A stretch of 13,920 bases of DNA from Lachnoclostridium sp. UBA7215. GTDB lineage: Bacteria; Bacillota; Clostridia; Lachnospirales; Lachnospiraceae. A program made the translations under genes and the position numbers. Below are positions 1 through 6,786 of this stretch, one piece after another; position 1 is the first letter of the stretch; the number at the start of each line of letters is the position of its first letter. The stretch is taken from positions 1 to 13,920 of the forward strand of contig DKUB01000038.1 of the NCBI GenBank assembly GCA_002490465.1. The letters are read 5' to 3'. The notes under the pieces were generated by a model. The model searched no databases and was not told where the DNA came from. It was given only the letters and a program-made list of their open reading frames with translations.

Positions 1-39
1 TATATTATAATATATATTATTTATTATTACAGTTCTGCC

Positions 40-3036
40 TTAATCTGAAAACAGGTGATATTTCTCTCTCTGGTAATCCGTAAACTCCATCCCACTTACA
101 TAACTTCTTGCCATCTTTAAGATCTCTTCTGAGGAATACAACGGAATCTTATACAGGGATTGGGCGCCGTCATACACTACCACATTCCCATCCTTTGTTG
201 TCGTTACATAGTTTGGAATTTCTCCTATAATCTCGTCCGGATTGTGCTTATCATACAGGTATCCCACATTAGAACCACCGGCTTTTCCGGTACTCTTTGC
301 ATCGCTGTCCTGATACCACACAACAAAATAAGGCAAATCCGGCGTAGTGGCAACACCATATACGCCATTACTGATTTCTGACAGATCTAATACCTTTTTC
401 CATGTGTCCATATCATAAACCTCAAAATAATCATTGAGGAAATAACGGTTTTCTCCAAAAAACATTGTACTGGCATAATTTCCTGTTATTCCCTGGCAGA
501 CTACCTTATCCTCTTTCAGGGAATATACAAACCACTCTGTCCCCTCCGCATTCCTGTAAAATACCAGGGCTCGTTCTTCATTAAATGAATATAATTCCGC
601 ATCTTTAATTATCTTTTCGTCGCCTAACGCCTTATCGGTAATACAGATTTGCTGGTCACTGCTGAAAATTTCCCGGTCTCCTATAACAATTCCCCGGCTG
701 TAATTTTCAGGAATATCATAGCGTTCCTGTTCCTTTCCGGTCTTGGAATCATACAAAACCACCTGGTTTTCCACTGTTAAAAAAAGCTTTTCCCGGGTTT
801 CATTGTATAAATAATACGAGTCATCATCATACTCGAGCGTAACCTTGTTAGACGGCGCATTAAAATGACGATTGACATATGTAGCATAATCCCTTACTGA
901 AAAATAATCATTGTCTGCCACATCAATAGTTAAATTATCAAAAGTCTGGTAACCAAGCTCCGTAAGGGCAGCTGTCTGTTTGATTTCCATTGTGTCACAA
1001 TCCATCATCCACAAAAGCCTCGTACCGCCCTTTTGTGTTCCGAGAATAAAATTTTTGTTTCCTGGGGAACAAGTATACCATCTGTCCGGGATTTCACGTT
1101 CTGACTTGAAAAGCTGTTTTTTCTGTATATCCTGCCGGCTCTGCTCCTGCTGCTTATAAAGACGCACCATTTTCCCCCAGTAATCCCGCAGGGCAGCATA
1201 GGTATCATCAACATAAGTAAAGTAAAACGGTTCGCCATTTCCCGCCTGGGAATTAATCAGCTGCTTACTTACCAAGTCATAAAAATAGATGCTACCATTT
1301 CTAAGCGAGACACCAATTGTATTTCCCCCGCACATAACAGAAATAATTTCCGAGGGGAAAGTGTGCTTCCACACAGCATCTCCGGATCTCTGCTCCACCT
1401 CATACAGGCGGGTTCCGCGATAATAAAAACAAGTGTCCCTCTCACTCATAGACATTGTCTGAAGGTTCCACTTGGCGTTACACAAATAGTTTTCTTTTCC
1501 TTTTTTCAGATCATATTCTACAATATGCTTCAAACTTGCTTCACTATCCGTTCTCAAGAAACACATTCTTTCATTAGACGTGAAAACAATTTCCTGACAG
1601 GCACCATCCTGTGCCACAAAGAAGTTATCTCCGGAATTAGCATCCAGCATAAGTATGCCGCTCGTTGTTGTGGTGGAAGCAGCCAGGGCAATCATCGTAC
1701 TCTCCGGGCTGATATCCCCAAGCGTATAATCGATATCATCCCCCAGTGAGCATTCTAACTGCACGCTGCCGTCCATTCTGTACACATACAGAATGCTTTT
1801 GTTATAGTCAACACCGGTCACTACATCCTGCTTTTTGCTAACCGTCAAATCCGACATGACATTTCCCCTGAAATTTTCTTTTCCCGTATAAATATCTACG
1901 GATACAAGCGCGTCCTGTCCTGCATAAATCAATGTCCGGCTGTCCGAGAGCAGTGCCGCCCCCTGCGTGCTGTTCGCATAAAAAGAGCGGTTTATGTTCC
2001 CCATGGAATAAGAACAGATTTCCTTTGAGTCCTCAAGAGAATAAATAGTAACCTTCCGGTTTAACGTGTTATTAGATGCCGAATAATATTTCTCAACTAA
2101 AACTACTTTTTTATCATTACTGACCTGCACTTTTGTATCAAAAGCCTCTTCCTGCTCCTCTATCATCTGTTCCCTCTGATATCCAGTGCTAACATCATAA
2201 ATGCCCATTGCCTGTGTTAACGCGCGCATAGCATTGGATACAAATGGCCTGTCCTGGCTCTGCAGATTTTCCGGAAGAGCTTCCAGCCCAAGGCGCACTG
2301 CTGTTTTCCGGTCACCGTTATCATATGCCTCGTTGGCATATTCTGCCAGATAATAAGACTCTCCTCGAAGCGTCTGCTGATTGGAATGCTCCAACGCTGT
2401 ATAAGCACTCTCCAGCTGCATATTATTCCGTACCATCACAGCAGCAAAAGCACTGATTCCGAGAATAACGGCCCCTGCCACCGACATACTTCTTCTCAGC
2501 TTGCGCTCACGCTCCCTGCGGTACAAATCATCATAATCCACATCCAGCATATCAGCCAGAAAGCGGTATTGCTCCCGCCGTACATTCTTTAATATTTTGC
2601 TCTCGCTGTCATCACGGATGTCTACAGCCAAAGGCTCAATGGTAACGATTTTTCCGTCTCTCTCTATTTCAGTCAAAACTTTGGGGAAACTCTCATAGGG
2701 CTCCCCCTCTACCAAAATAGTAATAATCCTGTCCCGGCCCCGGATTTCAAGAAAGTGTTCAACCTCTTCCATGCACCAGACAGAATCTTTAAACCGCTTG
2801 GTACATATAATGATGAGCCATTCTGTTTCATCCAAAGCCTCTTTGATAAGGGCCGATAAGTCACTTCCGGCTTTCAATTCTTCTGAATCCCGAAAAACCC
2901 GCCCTATCTTATTCGTTCCAATTTTTTTGGCAAGTTTCCTTGGCACGCGGTACCGCTCTAATAAACGAAAAACCTGTTTTGCTACTTTCTCGTCAATTCC
3001 GCCATGCCGGTAACTGATAAAAGCTGCATATTTCAT
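40..3036 (-). CDS. TIR domain protein with one membrane helix and a large extracytoplasmic beta-propeller region
   Basis: The 998-residue protein begins with a TIR domain (about 1-145): FISYRH at 6-11, RVFRDSEEL at 46-54 and SVWCMEEVEHF at 85-95. E91 aligns with the conserved glutamate of NAD-cleaving TIRs. A very basic stretch (RRERERKLRR, 173-182) precedes a hydrophobic helix (about 183-202). By the positive-inside rule, TIR is cytosolic and the remaining ~795 residues are outside. Residues 220-260 resemble the helical 'LA..A...GDR..A..L.LEALP' linker found before WD40 arrays. From about 280 on, repeated beta-strand blocks resemble WD40/PQQ blades, probably two propellers. A GAGGG ribosome site lies just before the ATG. 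The gene starts 30 bp after the DHH gene and probably shares its mRNA. Lachnospiraceae carry many relatives, but their ligand and enzymatic output are unknown to me. NADase activity is inferred only. Confidence 0.88.
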   Translation of the reverse strand: MKYAAFISYRHGGIDEKVAKQVFRLLERYRVPRKLAKKIGTNKIGRVFRDSEELKAGSDLSALIKEALDETEWLIIICTKRFKDSVWCMEEVEHFLEIRGRDRIITILVEGEPYESFPKVLTEIERDGKIVTIEPLAVDIRDDSESKILKNVRREQYRFLADMLDVDYDDLYRRERERKLRRSMSVAGAVILGISAFAAVMVRNNMQLESAYTALEHSNQQTLRGESYYLAEYANEAYDNGDRKTAVRLGLEALPENLQSQDRPFVSNAMRALTQAMGIYDVSTGYQREQMIEEQEEAFDTKVQVSNDKKVVLVEKYYSASNNTLNRKVTIYSLEDSKEICSYSMGNINRSFYANSTQGAALLSDSRTLIYAGQDALVSVDIYTGKENFRGNVMSDLTVSKKQDVVTGVDYNKSILYVYRMDGSVQLECSLGDDIDYTLGDISPESTMIALAASTTTTSGILMLDANSGDNFFVAQDGACQEIVFTSNERMCFLRTDSEASLKHIVEYDLKKGKENYLCNAKWNLQTMSMSERDTCFYYRGTRLYEVEQRSGDAVWKHTFPSEIISVMCGGNTIGVSLRNGSIYFYDLVSKQLINSQAGNGEPFYFTYVDDTYAALRDYWGKMVRLYKQQEQSRQDIQKKQLFKSEREIPDRWYTCSPGNKNFILGTQKGGTRLLWMMDCDTMEIKQTAALTELGYQTFDNLTIDVADNDYFSVRDYATYVNRHFNAPSNKVTLEYDDDSYYLYNETREKLFLTVENQVVLYDSKTGKEQERYDIPENYSRGIVIGDREIFSSDQQICITDKALGDEKIIKDAELYSFNEERALVFYRNAEGTEWFVYSLKEDKVVCQGITGNYASTMFFGENRYFLNDYFEVYDMDTWKKVLDLSEISNGVYGVATTPDLPYFVVWYQDSDAKSTGKAGGSNVGYLYDKHNPDEIIGEIPNYVTTTKDGNVVVYDGAQSLYKIPLYSSEEILKMARSYVSGMEFTDYQREKYHLFSD

Positions 3037-3054
3037 GATACCCTCATTTCTGCC

Positions 3055-3072
3055 GGGTGAAAATTTTCACCC
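3055..3072. repeat. 18-bp perfect palindrome at the DHH/TIR gene junction
   Basis: GGGTGAAAATTTTCACCC reads the same on both strands. It covers the last codon and TGA stop of the DHH gene and lies 18 bp before the TIR start codon. As RNA it could form a 7-bp stem with an AAUU loop. No T-run follows on the minus strand, so it does not look like a standard terminator. It may be a processing or attenuation hairpin, or a DNA operator. Confidence 0.6.
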
Positions 3073-4644
3073 TATCTCTTCATAAGTCTCCAAAAAGATT
3101 TCCCTCTTCACTACATAAATGTCATGGAAATCATCCTCCCTGACAGCAAGATAATCTCCCACTTTTCCAAGATAATATTTATTTTCATCCCAAGCAGTAA
3201 AGACCTTTACATTTTTTTCCAGAGGCTTTGCCATTACCTTTGTATCCCCTGTTGCAATACATGTTTTCATATATTTCATCAATTGATACACGTCCCCAAA
3301 AATGTTATCCCTCACCGTAGGGGCATATTCGATTTTCATATTGGGCACACCCTCAACCAATTTATAGGATTTATTAAATTTTTCCTTTTTAATCGGATAG
3401 ACCTCACCTTCAATACCAATCATCAAGTAAATGTCCTCATCTACTATTAAGTTGACATCCCCCTCTAATGTACGTACCAGAATCGGTGTTCCCACTTTAA
3501 TAAACTCTGAGGCAACTGCCATCCCAACCATGACGTTTTTTTTCTGATAACGTTTATAACCGGTTATATCCAGTTTATGAGTCTGAGCATATATAATATC
3601 ATAATCGTGATAATACTGCAGTGTCCTCTCGTATATCACCTCTGCAAAATCCCTGTCCCCATAATTATCTTTGTAGAGATTTGCCGCAATGAACCCCCCT
3701 GCCTTATTTGGAAGTCCGCCTCCATTACCAAGGCCGTCACAGAGGTACTCCGCCAAATCGTTTGACTTTGTCTCCTTGACACAGCTGCGGATCGAAAGTT
3801 TAAATCCACCCGGATTCGGATTAAATACCACACAGGTATCTATCTCCTGCACCTGTATCGCAAAGTCACTGATAATTCCCAGAATATTGGGGTCACATTC
3901 ATCAGAGGCTATTACGGTAAATTTGAAATCCTGATTGTATTTCTGTCTTGTCAGCGCCTCGCTGGCAATGCTCATCTCCTGCAGGGAAAGGTTAGTATTC
4001 ATCAACTGGAACAAAAGAATATCATCTTTTGCCAGCATATCCCTCATATCCTTATCTAATGGATGGTGCATCTCCCCAAACTGATTGGTATCGCTGTAAA
4101 GCCCATAATAGAGCGAAGTAGCCAGTTTGAGGTTCCCATTAATATCATATCCCTCTGCATTCAGCAAATCCCAGATAATCGTTGCGCAGCTGCCAAGGTT
4201 GCTCCGGATATAGTGCCACTCGTTCTGCACCATGCCGCATTGATGATGGTCAATGACAGCCACGTTATCAGACTCCAGCATGGTCACATTTCCCGAACCG
4301 TATTGACAGTCCACTGTAATAAGCATATCACAGGGGGGCAATTCCTCCACATATTCTACCGGTATCTCAAGTTCTTTTATCATAAGAAGCAGATTGGGCT
4401 TTGTAATGCGGTTTCTTCCACTGTACACAAGACGGGGAGCTTTTCCCTTTTCCAGAAAATACTGATACAGACCGTGTCCGGAAGCAAGAGCATCTGCATC
4501 AGGATTGTCATGGCATTGGATACAGATATCATGAAACTTGTCGAATTTACACAAAAAATGATTTTTGTCTGTCAACTCCTCTTCGTCATAATCCTTATTG
4601 TTTTTATCATCAATTTCTAATACAATCCGAAAATCATCTTTCAT
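3067..4644 (-). CDS. DHH-family phosphoesterase with C-terminal PGDYG-like modules
   Basis: This 525-residue protein, predicted cytosolic, belongs to the DHH/DHHA1 phosphoesterases, metal-dependent enzymes that cleave short RNAs or linear and cyclic dinucleotides. Visible motifs are HDNPDAD (H45, D49, D51), D112 in ITVDCQ, DHH at 132-134 and D185 in GLYSDTNQF, so the metal site looks complete. The DHHA1 glycine motif reads GGGLPNKAGGF (309-319), with leucine where the usual GGGH has its substrate-binding histidine. NrnA-type proteins are about 320 residues. Here roughly 180 more form two related modules (about 380-431 and 477-524), the second with VGDYLAV and an ending like PGDYG proteins. 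The start is ambiguous: AAGGAGG lies 10 nt before this ATG and 4 nt before an in-frame GTG at 4648-4650. First gene of the TIR operon. The substrate is not predictable. Confidence 0.88.
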   Translation of the reverse strand: MKDDFRIVLEIDDKNNKDYDEEELTDKNHFLCKFDKFHDICIQCHDNPDADALASGHGLYQYFLEKGKAPRLVYSGRNRITKPNLLLMIKELEIPVEYVEELPPCDMLITVDCQYGSGNVTMLESDNVAVIDHHQCGMVQNEWHYIRSNLGSCATIIWDLLNAEGYDINGNLKLATSLYYGLYSDTNQFGEMHHPLDKDMRDMLAKDDILLFQLMNTNLSLQEMSIASEALTRQKYNQDFKFTVIASDECDPNILGIISDFAIQVQEIDTCVVFNPNPGGFKLSIRSCVKETKSNDLAEYLCDGLGNGGGLPNKAGGFIAANLYKDNYGDRDFAEVIYERTLQYYHDYDIIYAQTHKLDITGYKRYQKKNVMVGMAVASEFIKVGTPILVRTLEGDVNLIVDEDIYLMIGIEGEVYPIKKEKFNKSYKLVEGVPNMKIEYAPTVRDNIFGDVYQLMKYMKTCIATGDTKVMAKPLEKNVKVFTAWDENKYYLGKVGDYLAVREDDFHDIYVVKREIFLETYEEIG

Positions 4645-4683
4645 ATCCACTCTTCCTCCTTATCCGTACATTCAACTAATAAA

Positions 4684-4712
4684 ATTGTATCATTTTTTTG
4701 CATAATACACAA
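4684..4712 (-). promoter_or_regulatory. Sigma-A-type promoter of the DHH-TIR unit
   Basis: On the minus strand, TTGTGT (4707-4712) and TACAAT (4684-4689) are separated by 17 bp. A TGA directly before TACAAT gives an extended -10, which would offset the weak -35. It lies between the upstream gene's terminator and the AAGGAGG site (4655-4661), so the DHH-TIR pair has its own promoter. Confidence 0.6.
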
Positions 4713-4728
4713 CTTGTTTTTTAGATTA

Positions 4729-4758
4729 GAAAAAGACGCTCGTACGAGCGTCTTTTTC
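4729..4758 (-). terminator. Symmetric intrinsic terminator after the leucine-rich-repeat gene
   Basis: A perfect 30-bp palindrome has the core GACGCTCGTACGAGCGTC flanked by an A-run on one side and a T-run on the other. It starts 33 nt after the stop codon of the minus-strand leucine-rich-repeat gene and separates that transcript from the DHH promoter. Because it is symmetric it could stop transcription on either strand, but no plus-strand gene approaches it. Confidence 0.9.
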
Positions 4759-4791
4759 CGAAACAATAAGAAAAATAATCAAAAAACTTTA

Positions 4792-6648
4792 TCATGCCTT
4801 TGCAATAACCACTTTTCTTCCCTGCCCCTTATTCTTGAACAGTGTGCGGTACTTTCTGAGCCGGATCGTCGGAACAGAAATTTTGCAGTTATTCACTCCC
4901 TTTAGTGCATTATTTCCAACTGCCTGTAACTTCAAGGACTTGACGAGCACACGCGCCAGCTCCTTGCAGTGCTGGAACGTCCTGCTTCCAATCTTTGTCA
5001 CCTGGCTGTTAATAATAACAGAACGGAGCTTTACACAATTTTCAAGTGCACTTGCACCAATAGATACTTTTGTACTGCCAGGTGCTGCAAATAAAGTTTT
5101 ATTCTGCTCATATGCACCAAACAGAATCTGCGCTTTCCTCGTCTTCTTAGGCGCCTTACCAATCGTCATATTCTTCAGTGACTTACAGTTTTTAAATGCC
5201 TTTGCTCCAATTGTTTTTGTTGCCGCCGGAAGAGAAACTGACTTCAGTTTTGTACATCCGGTAAATGCGCCTGCCTCTACTTTCCGCAATTTGGCAGGGA
5301 ATGTAATTTTGGTCAGTTTTTTACAGCCCTTGAAAGCATTTTTTCCTACTGTTGTTACATTTTTTCCAAGGGTAACGCTCGTAACCTTAGAGTTCTTGAA
5401 CGCTCCGTCAGAAACAGATGTAACCGGATAACTGACACCGTTTACCTTTACCGTAGACGGCACTGTTACTTTTTTGCCTGTAGCAGCAGTTCCCTCATAA
5501 GCTACTGATTTAGATTTCGTATCCACTTTATAATCTGCTTTTCCTACGGTTACTGTTTTATCTTTTCCCGTATTTGGTTTCACTGTCGGTTCTGCCGGTT
5601 TTACAGTTGGATCTGCCTCCGGTGCTTTTGTCGGATCTGCCGGTTTTACTGTTGCATCTGCTTCCGGTGCTTTTGTCGGTTCTGTCGGTTTTACTGTTGC
5701 ATCTGCCTCCGGTGCCTTCGTCGGCTCTGCCGTAGGTTTTATTGTTGGATTCACCGTCGGAACCACATCCGGTACTTTTGTCGGTTCTGTAGTCGGCACT
5801 GCTGTTGGCTGCTCTGCCGGAGGCTCTCCAATGTCCGGTGTTGCCGTCGGAATAATAAACGATGGTTCGTCTGTGGGCCATGTAGTAGCCGTAGCTGTCT
5901 CCGTTGGAGCTGCACTTGGATTGGGTGAGTCTGCCGGAGCAGAAGAGGCAGATGCCTGTGCCACCCCTATCTCATATTCTGCCTTAATAGTTATCGCTGC
6001 ACTGGCACCCATATAAGTAAGCGCAACGACATACTCGCCTTTCGGAAGGCTTCCGTTATGACTTGTTACATCATTGCCGGATTCATCCCAAATCTTCATT
6101 CCATTTTTTACATTAAGAATCGTACCGTCTGTAGAAGTAGCTATAGACACATTTTGAGCAGACACGCCATCAAATGAGTCAATCTCTAGCTCTGCGCTAT
6201 CTTTGTCTGAGTTTACTTTCCAGCCATAGTCCTTCTTCACTTCTGTATCCGGAGAAGCCGATGGCGTAGCAGCATACTTGCTTGCAACACGAATGCTTTC
6301 GGTACTATCCTGAAGCTTTGCATCTGTCTTCCAGAAATCATACAATTCACTCAGCGTCATAGATGAAGAATGACAGACTGCAGCCGCTGTACCAGAAACA
6401 CTTTGTGTCCTTCCATCCACCTGAAGCCATTCAAAACTTCCGGTTGTAACCGCCGCATTGACAACTTTTGCTGTTAATATAATTTTGCCCTGAGAGTCAA
6501 CGCTGCCTTCCAATACAATTTTAGGAGCCGGCTCATCAGAATCCGCTTGAATAATCCCTGCCGGAATTTCTCCCAGAATAAGTGCTGAACACATGACAAA
6601 AGCCAAAATTTTCTTAAAGCCTTTTGCCTTTCTCAATAATTTTTTCAT
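4792..6648 (-). CDS. Secreted BspA-like leucine-rich-repeat protein with Pro/Thr-rich linker
   Basis: The 618-residue protein has a signal peptide (KKLLRKAKGFKK, hydrophobic 14-32, cleavage probably near QA-DS at 35-36). Residues 37-230 form an N-terminal region I do not recognise, mostly beta-like. Residues 231-360 are a low-complexity Pro/Thr/Ala/Glu linker, including three 15-residue repeats. The C-terminal part (about 365-615) holds BspA/LRR_5-type repeats with the pattern 'IG..AF..C..L..V.I', such as VGKNAFKGCKKLTKITF. Such proteins are usually surface or secreted and bind host or matrix molecules; that role is inferred. I see no LPxTG, SLH or other anchor, and the C-terminus is strongly basic, which may aid retention by wall polymers. 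AGGAGG sits 7 nt before the ATG. It is a single gene with its own promoter and terminator. Confidence 0.88.
   Translation of the reverse strand: MKKLLRKAKGFKKILAFVMCSALILGEIPAGIIQADSDEPAPKIVLEGSVDSQGKIILTAKVVNAAVTTGSFEWLQVDGRTQSVSGTAAAVCHSSSMTLSELYDFWKTDAKLQDSTESIRVASKYAATPSASPDTEVKKDYGWKVNSDKDSAELEIDSFDGVSAQNVSIATSTDGTILNVKNGMKIWDESGNDVTSHNGSLPKGEYVVALTYMGASAAITIKAEYEIGVAQASASSAPADSPNPSAAPTETATATTWPTDEPSFIIPTATPDIGEPPAEQPTAVPTTEPTKVPDVVPTVNPTIKPTAEPTKAPEADATVKPTEPTKAPEADATVKPADPTKAPEADPTVKPAEPTVKPNTGKDKTVTVGKADYKVDTKSKSVAYEGTAATGKKVTVPSTVKVNGVSYPVTSVSDGAFKNSKVTSVTLGKNVTTVGKNAFKGCKKLTKITFPAKLRKVEAGAFTGCTKLKSVSLPAATKTIGAKAFKNCKSLKNMTIGKAPKKTRKAQILFGAYEQNKTLFAAPGSTKVSIGASALENCVKLRSVIINSQVTKIGSRTFQHCKELARVLVKSLKLQAVGNNALKGVNNCKISVPTIRLRKYRTLFKNKGQGRKVVIAKA
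5575..5730 (-). repeat. 45-bp in-frame tandem repeats encoding the Pro/Thr linker
   Basis: Three consecutive 45-bp units plus a partial fourth encode variants of EPTKAPEADATVKP (residues 307-358 of the leucine-rich-repeat protein). Copies differ by a few bases, and the length keeps the frame, so slippage or recombination could lengthen or shorten the stalk without breaking the gene. Confidence 0.88.
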
Positions 6649-6745
6649 TTTTAAACCTCCTATCGTTGAGCATTTTGATTACAAATATCAACTAAAATCG
6701 GCTATAAATCCGATCCCCTCCACCCTCGATACTTTCTTACTCTTA

Positions 6746-6774
6746 GTTATATCACGCTTTTTTAAAATAGGCAA
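6746..6774 (-). promoter_or_regulatory. Sigma-A-type promoter of the leucine-rich-repeat gene
   Basis: On the minus strand, TTGCCT (6769-6774) and TATAAC (6746-6751) are 17 bp apart, with a TGA before the -10 (extended -10). The predicted leader is about 90 nt. It contains a weak inverted repeat (ATCGG 6697-6701 with CCGAT 6710-6714) and no riboswitch I can recognise. The gene before it ends at 6787 without a visible terminator, so some read-through is possible. Confidence 0.7.
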
Positions 6775-6786
6775 TCCCTTTTTTAC

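Noticed and set aside
1..39. Terminator after the TIR gene
   Set aside because: The stretch is AT-only and somewhat palindromic but has no GC-rich stem. The real end of the transcript may lie outside the window.
4063..4620. 185-codon plus-strand reading frame
   Set aside because: It lies antisense inside the DHH gene, whose motifs are unmistakable. It has no ribosome site, no promoter and no recognisable domain.
4835..5431. 198-codon plus-strand reading frame
   Set aside because: It is antisense to the leucine-rich repeats, and its apparent pattern mirrors the repeat periodicity of the real gene.
5596..5730. Regularly spaced repeats suggestive of a CRISPR array
   Set aside because: The units are contiguous, in frame and code for the Pro/Thr linker. 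There are no unique spacers and no cas genes.
5558..5881. 107-codon minus-strand frame rich in Ser, Thr, Gly and Lys
   Set aside because: It is a frame-shifted reading of the 45-bp repeats in the leucine-rich-repeat gene, not an independent protein.
6649..6739. Riboswitch in the leader of the leucine-rich-repeat gene
   Set aside because: Only a 5-bp inverted repeat is visible, with no conserved core of a riboswitch class I know.
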